Source: Plantibacter sp. PA-3-X8 (lineage in GTDB: Bacteria; Actinomycetota; Actinomycetes; Actinomycetales; Microbacteriaceae). Taken from it: DNA of 64,000 nucleotides. The notes beneath the pieces are model-generated. The model did not search any database, had not been told where the DNA came from, and saw only the letters and a list, made by a program, of their open reading frames with translations. The DNA lies in NCBI RefSeq assembly GCF_003856975.1, contig NZ_CP033107.1:2542001-2606000 (forward strand), read 5' to 3'. Below, one piece after another: positions 16,537 to 27,619 of this stretch. Each line of letters opens with the position of its first letter. The stretch's first letter is position 1. Both the position numbers and the translations under genes were made by a program.

Positions 16537-17583
16537 GTGGAAGACGATGTCGCTCCCGGGCGATCGAGCGATCCGTCGAAGCCCGAGCCCGGCCGGTCCG
16601 GCAAGTCGGGTCCGCAGGAGTTGCGGTCCCAGCTGAAGGACCGGCGCGCGAAGTTCGAGCGGCAGGTCGACGCCAAACGTGCCGACATCGAACGGCAGGT
16701 CCAGGCGACGAAGGCGCAGTTCGACGCGACGAACGAACGCATCGAGGCGAGGGTCGGCCGCAACCTCGTGAACGCCATCCTCATCGGGGTGGCCGCAGGC
16801 GGCATCATGCTCGTGAGCCTGATCATCTTCAAGGTGATCTTCGTCGTCCTGGCCTCGGCCGTGGTGGCCTTCGCCACGCTGGAGCTGCGGAAGGCCCTCG
16901 AGCAGACCGGGCGCCGGGTGCCGGCGATCCCGACCGTCATCTCGGCCGTCGCGATGCAGCCGGCGGCGTTCTTCCTCCACGACGTCTGGCGTTGGTCCGT
17001 CGTCCTGCTCGGCATCCTGCTCGTCATCGTCTGGCGCGTGGCCGAGCAGGCCATCGCTTCGAAGCGGACCGACCTTCCCACGCTCGTCCGCGACCTCGCG
17101 TCCGGAACGTTCATCCAGGTCTACGTCCCCTTCCTCGCCTCCTTCGCCGTGTTCCTCGTCGCCCAGCCCGAGGGCGAATGGTGGACGCTGGCGTTCCTGA
17201 TCCTCGTCATCTGCGTCGACGTCGGTGCTTATGTGAGCGGCCTGTCGTTCGGCAAGCACAAGATGGCGCCGGTGATCAGCCCGAACAAGACCTGGGAGGG
17301 CTTCGCCGGAGCGGGGGTCGTCTCGGTCGTGGCCGGCGTGCTGCTCGCCATCCTCATGCTCGGTGTCCCGTGGTGGGTCGGTGTCCTGCTCGGTCTGCTG
17401 CTCCTCGGCAGTGCCACGGTCGGCGACCTCGCGGAGTCGCTCATCAAGCGCGACATCGGCGTGAAGGACATGAGCTCGTGGCTTCCCGGGCACGGGGGAT
17501 TCCTCGACCGCCTGGACTCGATCCTGCCGTCGGCGGTCGTCGCCTACGTGGTGTACCTCCTGTTCGGCGGACTCGCGGTCTGA
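16537..17583 (+). CDS. cdsA: Phosphatidate cytidylyltransferase (CDP-diglyceride synthase)
   Basis: 348 residues from GTG 16537 with GGAGG five bases upstream. The N-terminal ~75 residues are a charged, coiled-coil-like cytoplasmic extension absent from short homologues. Several membrane segments follow (from about NAILIGVAAGGIMLVSLIIF). The C-terminus has the full CDP-diglyceride synthetase signature: SLIKRDIGVKDMSSW and PGHGGFLDRLDS with the metal-binding Asp. It makes CDP-diacylglycerol from phosphatidate and CTP, feeding phospholipid synthesis at the membrane. It is the last gene of the pyrH-frr-cdsA run. Confidence 0.94.
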   Translation: MEDDVAPGRSSDPSKPEPGRSGKSGPQELRSQLKDRRAKFERQVDAKRADIERQVQATKAQFDATNERIEARVGRNLVNAILIGVAAGGIMLVSLIIFKVIFVVLASAVVAFATLELRKALEQTGRRVPAIPTVISAVAMQPAAFFLHDVWRWSVVLLGILLVIVWRVAEQAIASKRTDLPTLVRDLASGTFIQVYVPFLASFAVFLVAQPEGEWWTLAFLILVICVDVGAYVSGLSFGKHKMAPVISPNKTWEGFAGAGVVSVVAGVLLAILMLGVPWWVGVLLGLLLLGSATVGDLAESLIKRDIGVKDMSSWLPGHGGFLDRLDSILPSAVVAYVVYLLFGGLAV

Positions 17584-17638
17584 GTCCCGGCTCGGTCCGA
17601 TTTCGCCCGATCAGCCCCTCATGGGGGAGAATGGTCCG

Positions 17639-18196
17639 GTGAGCACGATCTTCCCCACCGCAAAACGTTCGAAGCGTGGCTACGATCCGGCCGAGGTCGA
17701 CGAGTTCCTCGACCGCGCTCGCGCCGCCTACGGGCAGGACACCGACGCCGACGCCGATGCGATCCTGAGCGCGGAGGACATCCGGCACGTGGCGTTCCGG
17801 CTCGTCCGGGGTGGCTACAGCACCGAGCACGTCGACGCGGCGCTCGAGCGACTCGAGGACGCCTTCTCGCTCCGCGAGCGGGAGCGGTCGGTCGAGGAGC
17901 GCGGTGCCAAGGAGTGGCTGCGCGACGCCCGCGGCACCGCGCAGGTCATCCTCAACCGGCTGACGAGGCCGGAGGGCCAGCGGTTCCAGCGGGTGAGCCT
18001 GCTCGCCCGCGGCTACAGCCGGAAGGACGTGGACGCCCTCGCGGATCGCCTCGTCGCCTACTTCCACGACGGCACGCCGCTCAACGTCGACCGCGTCCGC
18101 ACGGCCGTGTTCCGCAACGAATGGGCCGGTTACCGCGAGTCCCAGGTCGACGCACTGCTCGACAGCGTCGTGGACGTCATGCTGGCGGTTCGCTGA
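17639..18196 (+). CDS. DivIVA-repeat protein
   Basis: 185 residues from GTG 17639. Four copies of the short DivIVA N-terminal motif are visible, each with aromatic/hydrophobic-x-GY then VD..L: KRGYDPAEVDEFL (about 12-24), RGGYSTEHVDAAL (57-69), ARGYSRKDVDALA (123-135) and WAGYRESQVDALL (162-174). DivIVA proteins bind curved membrane and direct polar growth or division in actinobacteria, but this protein lacks the long coiled coil of true Wag31/DivIVA. GAGAAT at 17626-17631 may be a -10 seven bases before the start. Function unknown beyond membrane or polar-complex association. Confidence 0.8.
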   Translation: MSTIFPTAKRSKRGYDPAEVDEFLDRARAAYGQDTDADADAILSAEDIRHVAFRLVRGGYSTEHVDAALERLEDAFSLRERERSVEERGAKEWLRDARGTAQVILNRLTRPEGQRFQRVSLLARGYSRKDVDALADRLVAYFHDGTPLNVDRVRTAVFRNEWAGYRESQVDALLDSVVDVMLAVR

Positions 18197-18250
18197 GCGT
18201 CGGGCGACCAGGTGGCCTGATCAGGCATTCTCGGCTACCATCGATGCATC

Positions 18251-18940
18251 GTGCCTCAAGACTCAACTGACGTGACCCCGTGGAAACCATCAGCCCAGCC
18301 GAACACCGGTAAGGCTGTTCAGGCCTACCATCGGCCGCGCTCTCGCGGCAAGAAGGTCCTCGGGATCTTCGCGGCGACGGCTGCATTCGGCTTCGTCGCC
18401 GTGACGATGGTCGACCCGACCTCGAGCGTCGTGGCGTCCTCCTATGCGGAGAAGCAGGCGCAGTTCGGTGGCAACGCCGCGCAGTCGGTCGTCGCAAGCT
18501 CGAACTACCAGTACACCTTCGCCCGCGACAGCTACGAGGTCGTCGCTCCGCCCCCGCCGCCTCCCGTGGCGACGCCGGCCGCGACCGGCGGCGGTTCCTC
18601 GTCCACGGGCAGTGCTCCCGCGGCAGGCACGCCCGACCCGGGTACGGCTCAGGCCATCGCATACGACATGGTCATGGCCAACGGCTGGGGCGAGGGCGAG
18701 TACAGCTGTCTCGTCTCCCTGTGGAACCGCGAGTCGGGTTGGAACGTGTACGCCTACAACGCCAGCTCCGGCGCCACGGGCATCCCGCAGGCGCTTCCCG
18801 GCTCCAAGATGGCCTCGGCCGGAGCCGACTGGGCGACCAACCCCGCGACGCAGATCACCTGGGGTCTCGGATACATCACGAGTCGGTACAGCACGCCGTG
18901 TGGCGCGTGGGCCCACTCGGAGTCCAACGGCTGGTACTGA
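18251..18940 (+). CDS. Membrane-anchored lytic-transglycosylase-like protein
   Basis: 229 residues from GTG 18251. One N-terminal membrane segment (KKVLGIFAATAAFGFVAVTMV, about 34-54) follows a basic cytoplasmic stretch. A proline/glycine/serine linker (about 99-132) leads to a small SLT/Rpf-like domain with LVSLWNRESGWNVYAYN (candidate catalytic Glu161), GATGIPQALPG and a C-terminal WGLGYITSRYSTPCGAW. Such domains cut or bind the peptidoglycan glycan strand outside the cell. TACCAT at 18236-18241 is a possible -10. Confidence 0.82.
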   Translation: MPQDSTDVTPWKPSAQPNTGKAVQAYHRPRSRGKKVLGIFAATAAFGFVAVTMVDPTSSVVASSYAEKQAQFGGNAAQSVVASSNYQYTFARDSYEVVAPPPPPPVATPAATGGGSSSTGSAPAAGTPDPGTAQAIAYDMVMANGWGEGEYSCLVSLWNRESGWNVYAYNASSGATGIPQALPGSKMASAGADWATNPATQITWGLGYITSRYSTPCGAWAHSESNGWY

Positions 18941-18978
18941 CCGGAACCGCCTCCCGACACGGTCGTGGAGGCTGAGCC

Positions 18979-18984
18979 TAGACT
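18979..18984 (+). promoter_or_regulatory. -10 box TAGACT, leaderless start
   Basis: Six bases separate it from ATG 18991, so transcription would begin at the start codon. Confidence 0.6.
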
Positions 18985-18990
18985 TGACCC

Positions 18991-19281
18991 ATGCCCCGAC
19001 ACCACCGCCACCGGCCACGGCCCGGCGACGACGAGGGTAACGGTCTCGAACGGCTGATGGCGGGGTGGAAACGCACCGAGGACCATCGAGACGGATCCTG
19101 GTTCGTCCAGCCCGTCAGCGGTTCCAGCGCGCAGAAGACCTATGTGTGTCCTGGATGCGGACAGTCCATCCCGCCCGGCACCGCCCATGTGGTGACGTGG
19201 CGCGCTGACGGGGTCCTGGGCGACCAGGCCGACATCGCTGCCCGGCGGCACTGGCACTCGCACTGCTGGCGGATCCGGTGA
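18991..19281 (+). CDS. Small zinc-ribbon-like actinobacterial protein
   Basis: 96 residues. A basic N-terminus is followed by a possible metal-binding knuckle: CPGCGQ (Cys53, Cys56) and RHWHSHCW (His87-Cys92). Proteins of this pattern are common in actinobacteria and are often labelled ATP/GTP-binding in databases without evidence I know of. No ribosome binding site; the -10 box six bases upstream supports leaderless translation. The next gene follows after 52 bases with its own GGAGG. Confidence 0.75.
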   Translation: MPRHHRHRPRPGDDEGNGLERLMAGWKRTEDHRDGSWFVQPVSGSSAQKTYVCPGCGQSIPPGTAHVVTWRADGVLGDQADIAARRHWHSHCWRIR

Positions 19282-19333
19282 ACGCACGCACGCCGCGAAA
19301 CGACCCGACCACACTGCCCCGGAGGACTGACTC

Positions 19334-20077
19334 ATGACCGACACCATCGAGATCCGTGGTGGCGCCGAGCTCCCCGCCGTCCGCGAGGAGATCGAGCTGC
19401 ACACGGCCGACGGCCTGACCCTGGTCGGCGAACTCGCGGTGCCGGCCGACGGCGAGATCGTCGCGACCCTGGTGACGCTCCACCCGCTGCCCACCGCCGG
19501 CGGGTTCATGGACTCCCATGTGCTCCGGAAGGCCGCGGCGCGCTTGCCTGCGCTCGCGGGGATCGCCGTGCTCCGCTTCAACACCCGCGGCACCTCGTCT
19601 CCTCGAGGGACGAGCGACGGCGCGTTCGACGGCGGCGTCGGCGAGCGGGCCGATGTCGAGGCCGCGCTCGCGTTCGTAGCCGAGCGCGGGCTTCCGCATC
19701 CGTGGATCGTCGGATGGTCGTTCGGGACCGAGCTGGCCTTGAAGTACGGGCGCGACCCGGCCGTCGACGGCGTGATCCTCCTCTCTCCGCCGCTGCACCG
19801 CACGACGGAGGACGAGCTCCGGGCCTGGGCCGGCGACGACCGGCCGATGGTCGTCCTCGTGCCCGAGTTCGACGACTACCTCCGACCAGCGGAAGCGGCG
19901 GAACGGTTCGGCGTCCTCCCCGGGGCCACCCTCGTCCCGGTGGACGGTGCCAAGCACCTGTGGGTGGGGGAGAGCCAGACCCGACGCGTGCTCACCGAGA
20001 TCGTCGCTGCAGTGCGTCCCGAGGCGCTGCCGCTCCCGACGCACTGGCCTGCCCCCGGCCTCTCAGCGGCCGTCTAG
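19334..20077 (+). CDS. Alpha/beta hydrolase
   Basis: 247 residues; GGAGG about ten bases before ATG 19334. It has the compact single-domain hydrolase pattern: HPLPTAGG oxyanion region (about 50-57), RFNTRGTSSPRG (81-92), nucleophile elbow VGWSFGTE (Ser129), an acidic residue in LVPEFDDYLRP, and a likely catalytic His in GAKHLWVG. It resembles the dienelactone-hydrolase-like or KANL3-type small hydrolases of unknown substrate. Confidence 0.8.
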   Translation: MTDTIEIRGGAELPAVREEIELHTADGLTLVGELAVPADGEIVATLVTLHPLPTAGGFMDSHVLRKAAARLPALAGIAVLRFNTRGTSSPRGTSDGAFDGGVGERADVEAALAFVAERGLPHPWIVGWSFGTELALKYGRDPAVDGVILLSPPLHRTTEDELRAWAGDDRPMVVLVPEFDDYLRPAEAAERFGVLPGATLVPVDGAKHLWVGESQTRRVLTEIVAAVRPEALPLPTHWPAPGLSAAV

Positions 20078-20195
20078 CCGCCTCCCAGTCATTTCCGATA
20101 GCCTGAACCACCTGCGTCTCCTGCCGGCCCGACCCGCCGGATCCCGTCGGACGCAGGATCACCCGCGTCGCTCCGACGCCAGAGGAGAGTAATCC

Positions 20196-22049
20196 GTGCG
20201 TTTCGTTCTCGCCATCGCCGCGTTCGTCGTGGCAGCCGTCATGATCGTGACGGGAATCGCGCAACGGACCGTGTTCCTCTCGCCCGGCACCTTCAGCCTG
20301 TCCACGACGGTCGACAGCGGTGATCGGTTCATCGTCATCCCCGGGAGCGTGCTGCAGTCGCAGCCGGGAGCGCAGTCCATCGTGGCGGGCGCGGGCGGCG
20401 ACACCCAGGTGTTCATGAGCTACGGGCGCTCCGACGACATCACGGCCTGGCTCGGCGACGAGCCCTACAGCCGCGTGGGCGTCAACAGTGCCGGCACCGC
20501 CCTGACGACCACCACCGTCGCCGCCGAGGCGGACGCGACCGACGACGGGGCGACCCCGAGTCCGGAGCCGTCGGCGACGCCGGCCACCGACGACACCACC
20601 ACCTCCGAGAAGGGCCCGGACCCGCGCGGATCCGACCTCTGGCTCGGCGAGTACGACGAGGCGGGCGCGGTCATCGCGACGATGAACCTGCCGAAGGACA
20701 TCGACGTGCTCATCGCGACCGACGGTACGGCCGCCGCTCCGGATTCCCTCCGCCTCTCCTGGCCACTCGACAACGCCACCCCGTGGGCCGGCCCGCTGAT
20801 CGCCGGTGGCATCCTCGTGCTCCTCGCCGGCATCGTGCTCTACCTCTCGGGGATCCAGCGCATGCGTCGCTCGCGAGGCCCGCGTCGCAAGGGTCCGGGA
20901 CAAGGACAGAAGGGCATCACGAAGATGTCGAGACAACCGAAGCCGCGCCGCCCCCGTGAACTCGGGGCCGGCAAGACGAAGCGCTCCCCGCTCCGCCGTT
21001 CCCTCGTCGTGGGCGTCCCGCTCGTCCTCATCGGCACGCTCGGTCTGAGCGGCTGCTCCCAGGACTACTGGCCGACCATCGGAGCGCCGTCACCGACGCC
21101 CACCGTCACCGCGACGGAACTGCCGGCCGACAGCCAGGACCAGGACTTCGCGGCGCCCGTCGTCACCGTGCCACAGGTCGAACGGATCGTGTCGCGGATT
21201 TCGACGGCGGCGTCCGAGGCCGATGCTGCGCTCGACGGCACCGCTGCGGCCGTCCGGTTCTCCGGGCCGGCGCTCGAGGAGCGCACCGCGAACTACGCCC
21301 TCCGCTCGAAGGTGGCCGACGCCGCCGGAGCGACCCCCATCCCCGCCTCGCCCGTCACGCTCACCCTGCCTCAGGCGACGGACGCCTGGCCTCGGACGGT
21401 CATGACCGCGATCCAGGACAAGGCCGACGAGACGGTGTCGCCGACGGTCCTCGTGATGACCCAGCAGGACCCGCGGTCGAACTACCAGGTCGTCTACGCG
21501 GAGAAGCTCCTCGAGGGCGCCCGACTCGAGAACGTCGCGCCCGCGACCATCGGTGCCGCGAGCGTCCCGCCGGACTCGAAGCTGCTCGTCATGCCCCCGG
21601 AGGAGATCGCCGCGGCATACGCCGACATCATCACGAACGGCGACGCGAGCACCTTCGCCGGCCTCTTCAACGCTGACGGCGACGTCTTCCGCACGCAGGT
21701 CGCCGCGGACCGCGCGACGAAGGCCGCCAACCTGCCGACGACGGCGAGCATCGCCTTCTCTGCGGCCGCCGGTACCGGCCCGAACGTCGCGCTGGCGACC
21801 AACGACTCCGGCGCGATCGTCGCCGTCAACGTGCAGGAGGGCGAGGTGGTCTCCGTCGTCACCGCCGGTGCTACCGTGAAACCTTCGGGTGCGGTCGCCG
21901 CGCTCTCCGGGATCACCGAGAGCGCGAAGGGGACACAGGCCACCTACGGCGACCAGCTCCTGTTCTACGTGCCAGCCGTCAACTCCGGAGAGAAGATCAC
22001 CTTGCTCGGATTCACCCAGACCCTCATCGCCGCATCGGAGCTCCCGTGA
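20196..22049 (+). CDS. Membrane protein fused to a lipoprotein-like domain, unknown function
   Basis: 617 residues from GTG 20196, preceded by GAGGAGAG. The N-terminal part has a membrane segment (1-20), an outside domain with a Thr/Pro-rich stretch (100-145) and a second segment (PLIAGGILVLLAGIVLYLSGI, 200-220). After a basic linker comes MSRQPKPRRP (Met244) and a complete signal-peptide-like stretch ending LIGTLGLSGC (Cys287), a lipobox inside the chain. The last ~330 residues are an exported domain. Either one protein has three membrane spans, or translation restarts at ATG 20925 to yield a separate lipoprotein. It overlaps the thioredoxin-like gene by GTGA, indicating a shared operon. Confidence 0.8.
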   Translation: MRFVLAIAAFVVAAVMIVTGIAQRTVFLSPGTFSLSTTVDSGDRFIVIPGSVLQSQPGAQSIVAGAGGDTQVFMSYGRSDDITAWLGDEPYSRVGVNSAGTALTTTTVAAEADATDDGATPSPEPSATPATDDTTTSEKGPDPRGSDLWLGEYDEAGAVIATMNLPKDIDVLIATDGTAAAPDSLRLSWPLDNATPWAGPLIAGGILVLLAGIVLYLSGIQRMRRSRGPRRKGPGQGQKGITKMSRQPKPRRPRELGAGKTKRSPLRRSLVVGVPLVLIGTLGLSGCSQDYWPTIGAPSPTPTVTATELPADSQDQDFAAPVVTVPQVERIVSRISTAASEADAALDGTAAAVRFSGPALEERTANYALRSKVADAAGATPIPASPVTLTLPQATDAWPRTVMTAIQDKADETVSPTVLVMTQQDPRSNYQVVYAEKLLEGARLENVAPATIGAASVPPDSKLLVMPPEEIAAAYADIITNGDASTFAGLFNADGDVFRTQVAADRATKAANLPTTASIAFSAAAGTGPNVALATNDSGAIVAVNVQEGEVVSVVTAGATVKPSGAVAALSGITESAKGTQATYGDQLLFYVPAVNSGEKITLLGFTQTLIAASELP

Positions 22050-23026
22050 GTGCCGCGGAGCCGAGCGCAGCACACCTGCGCGGCGCCGTCGACCTCTCCG
22101 GCCTCGCGCGTCGCCACCAGACGCCGCCCGCCGGCGCGCGGACGCAAGCAGGCGCGCCTGCAGAAGCGCCCGGCGCGACGACCGACCAGACCGTCCAGGT
22201 CCCGTCCCTCGTCTTCGACGCGACGGACGACGGGTTCGGACAGGTCGTCGAGCTGTCCTCCGTGGTCCCCGTCGTCATCGACCTCTGGGCCGAATGGTGC
22301 GGACCGTGCAAGCAGCTCTCGCCGGTGCTCGAGCGCCTCGCCGCGGAATACGCCGGCCGCTTCGTGCTCGCCAAGGTGGACGTCGACGCGAACCCGCAGC
22401 TCTCCCAGGCCTTCCAGGCGCAGTCGATCCCCATGGTCGTCGCCGTTGTGGGCGGACGCCCGGTGCCGATGTTCAACGGCGCGATCCCGGAGTCGCAGGT
22501 GCGTGACGTGATCGAGCAGTTGCTGCAGCTGGCCGAGCAGAACGGGGTCTCCGGTCGGGCTGTCGTCGCCGATGGCGACGCTGCAGCCCCCGCCGAGCCC
22601 GTGGAAGAGCCGCTGCCGCCCCTCCACGCCGAGGCGTACGAGGCCATCGAGCGCGCCGACTACCCGACGGCCATCGCCGCGTATGAGAAGGCCATCGCGC
22701 AGAACCCGAAGGATGACATGGCTGTGGCCGGCCTCGCCCAGGTCCGTCTGCTGCACCGCCTCACGGGGAAGACCCTCGATGAGATCCGCGGACGAGCGGC
22801 CGCCGCTCCCGACGATCTCGACGCCCAGCTGACCGTCGCCGACCTCGACCTCTCCGGAGGGCACCTCGAGGACGCCTTCGACCGTCTGCTGACGCTGTTC
22901 CCCGACCTCGACCAGTCGGGCAAGGACACCGTCCGGACGCGCCTGCTCGAGCTGTTCCAGGTCGCCGGCGTCACCGATCCGCGCGTCATGAAGGCCAGGG
23001 CCCGGTTGACCGGCCTGCTCTACTGA
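22046..23026 (+). CDS. Thioredoxin-domain/TPR protein (CnoX/YbbN-like)
   Basis: 326 residues from GTG 22046, overlapping the upstream stop. Residues about 52-165 are a thioredoxin fold with the intact WCGPCK active site (Cys85, Cys88) and VDVDANPQLSQAFQAQSIP. Residues after about 195 form TPR-like helical pairs (ADYPTAIAAYEKAIAQNP, DAQLTVADLDLSGG). No signal peptide is seen, so it is cytosolic. CnoX/YbbN proteins act as chaperone-redoxins protecting proteins under oxidative stress. The gene ends at a strong bidirectional terminator. Confidence 0.88.
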   Translation: MSAAEPSAAHLRGAVDLSGLARRHQTPPAGARTQAGAPAEAPGATTDQTVQVPSLVFDATDDGFGQVVELSSVVPVVIDLWAEWCGPCKQLSPVLERLAAEYAGRFVLAKVDVDANPQLSQAFQAQSIPMVVAVVGGRPVPMFNGAIPESQVRDVIEQLLQLAEQNGVSGRAVVADGDAAAPAEPVEEPLPPLHAEAYEAIERADYPTAIAAYEKAIAQNPKDDMAVAGLAQVRLLHRLTGKTLDEIRGRAAAAPDDLDAQLTVADLDLSGGHLEDAFDRLLTLFPDLDQSGKDTVRTRLLELFQVAGVTDPRVMKARARLTGLLY

Positions 23027-23034
23027 CCGACCGA

Positions 23035-23082
23035 TGCACGACGAAGGCCCGCCTCCCTCAGGAGGCGGGCCTTCGTCGTGCA
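23035..23082. terminator. Bidirectional terminator
   Basis: A perfect 22-bp inverted repeat (23035-23056 with 23061-23082, loop CTCA) between the convergent thioredoxin-like gene and glgB. Confidence 0.85.
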
Positions 23083-23104
23083 TCCGGGTGCCGCGGAAGC
23101 CTGG

Positions 23105-25392
<2,288 letters not shown>

Positions 25393-25396
<4 letters not shown>

Positions 25397-27447
25397 GGTC
25401 GGATCCTCACGCTCAGGATGTGCACGGGCTCGGTGAAGGCGTCGAGGCGCACGAAGTTGCTGTCGGACCAGATCCACTCGGCCCCCGTGACGAGGTCCGT
25501 GACGTCGAAGCTGCCGCCCGGGACGCCACCGAACACGGTCTGGTCGAGGTGCACCATGGTCTGTCGGACCGAGTGCGGATCTAGGTTGGCGACGACGAGC
25601 AGGGTGTCGTGCTCACCGGTGCCGGTGAACCGCTGGTCGAGATGCTTGCTGAAGACGAGGATCTGGTCGTCGTCGCTCCAGTGGAAGCTGATGTTGCGCA
25701 ACTGCCGGAGGGCGGGATGCGCACGCCGGATCTGGTTGAGCAGGGTGAGGTACGGCGACAGCGAGGTGCCGGCGGCTTCCGCAGCGGCCCAGTCCCGCGG
25801 ACGGTACTCGAACTTCTCGCTGTCGATGTTCTCCTCGGCACCGGGACGGGCGACGTTCTCGATGAGCTCGTACCCGGCGTAGACCCCCCACGTCGGAGCG
25901 GCGGTCGCGGCGATCGCCGCACGCACCTTGTACGCCGCCCGGCCACCGAACTGGAGGTACTCGGTGAGGATGTCCGGCGTGTTGACGAACAGGTTGGGCC
26001 GGAGGAAGTCGGCGGTCTCGGTCGCTGCCGCGCCGAGGAACTCCTCGAGCTCCTCCTTCGTGTTGCGCCACGTGAAGTAGGTGTAGCTCTGCTGGAACCC
26101 GACCTTCGCCAGACCCTGCAGCAGGGCCGGACGGGTGAAGGCCTCCGCGAGGAACACGACGTCGGGGTCCGTCCGGTTGACGGTCGCAAGCAACCACTCC
26201 CAGAAGTCGAGCGGCTTGGTGTGGGGGTTGTCGACGCGGAAGATGCGGACACCGAGCGAGATCCAGTGCCGGACGATGCGCAGCACCTCGGCCCGGATGC
26301 CCTCGGGGTCGTTGTCGAAGTTGACCGGGTAGATGTCCTGGTACTTCTTCGGCGGGTTCTCGGCGTACGCGATCGTGCCGTCGGGGAGGGTCGTGAACCA
26401 CTCGGGGTGCTCGGTCACCCAGGGGTGGTCCGGCGACGCTTGCAGCGCGAGATCGAGGGCGACCTCCAGGCCGACCTTCTTCGCCTGGCGGACGAAGGCG
26501 ACGAAGTCCTTCTCCGTGCCGAGGTCGGGATGGATCGCGTCATGACCGCCCGCGGAACCACCGATCGCCCAGGGGGAACCCGGGTCGTGCTCGCCGGGCG
26601 TGAGGGTGTTGTTCGGCCCCTTGCGGAACGTCACGCCGATGGGGTGGATGGGCGGCAGGTAGAGGACGTCGAACCCCATCGCGGCGACGGCCGGCAACCG
26701 ACCGGCTGCGCTGCGGAAGGTGCCCGACGTCCAGGAGCCGTCCGGGTTCCGCTCGGCACCCTCCGACCGCGGGAAGAACTCGTACCAGGAACCGACGCCG
26801 GCCCGGGTTCGCTCGACGCGGACCACGCGCTCGTCGCTCGTGCTCGCGAGACCGGCGAACGGTCGGCGGTCGGCGATGGCCAGGAGTTCGGGGTCGTCGA
26901 GCACCGCGAACCGGGCTGCCGGCTCGGCGTCGGTGTCGCGGAGGAGCTTGGCGGCGGCGGTGAGGAAGCGGCGGTCCTTCGCCGGGCGGAGCTTGTCCGT
27001 CGCGGCGCGCTCGAGGAGTTCCGCGCCGATGAGGTACATGAGCTCGACGTCGACGCCGGCCTCGATCTTGACCCGGGCGTTGTGCTCCCAGGTCGAGAAC
27101 TCGTCGGCGAAGGCGCGGACCTGGTACCGCCAGGTGCCCTCGGTCGCGAGTTGGACCTCGACCTCGAAGCGGTCCGTGCCCGGGGCGCCCGGAGCCATCC
27201 GATGCGCGACCATCTTCCCGCGCGGATCGGTGAGCAGGAGCTCGACCCCGATGAGGTCGTGTCCTTCGCGGAACGCGGTCGCGCCGAACGGCACCACCTC
27301 GCCCGCGAACGCCTTGGCCGGCCAGCGGCCACCTTCGACCGAGGGGGTCGGATCCAGGATCGGGATGCGCCCGATGCTCGGGGACAGCGTGAGCGACACC
27401 GGTACGGCGTCGTCGACGGTGGAGGACTGCGGTACTGACTTCGGCAT
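25393..27447 (-). CDS. glgE: Alpha-1,4-glucan:maltose-1-phosphate maltosyltransferase GlgE
   Basis: 684 residues from ATG 27447; ATG 27459 abuts the AAGGAG site and is less likely. An N-terminal beta domain (KAFAGEVVPFGATAFREGHD) and a helical domain precede a GH13 barrel: VLYLPPIHPIG, LALQASPDHPWV, FRVDNPHTKPLDFW (nucleophile Asp) and VVFLAEAFTRP (Glu), then FTWRNTKEELEEFL. GlgE transfers maltose from maltose-1-phosphate to glucan ends. Its donor-making partners (TreS/maltokinase or GlgC/GlgM) are not in this window. Divergent from glgP, with glgB coupled downstream. Confidence 0.95.
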
Positions 27448-27607
27448 AGTGCGTTCCATCTCCTTCGGTGCCACTGGTCCGACCGTACCGCGAAACGACC
27501 ACCGATGAAGGGGCGCGCGGGGTGTCGCGCGTCATGCTAAGGCCTCGGGCGCGGCCCTGTCCCGGGTGGCCGCCCGATGAGCGTTCGGGTGCGTTCCGCG
27601 GTTGCCC

Positions 27608-27613
27608 TAGAGT
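27608..27613 (+). promoter_or_regulatory. -10 box TAGAGT, leaderless start of glgP
   Basis: Six bases separate it from GTG 27620, and no ribosome binding site is seen. It lies in the 172-base divergent region with glgE. Confidence 0.55.
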
Positions 27614-27619
27614 GAGCGC

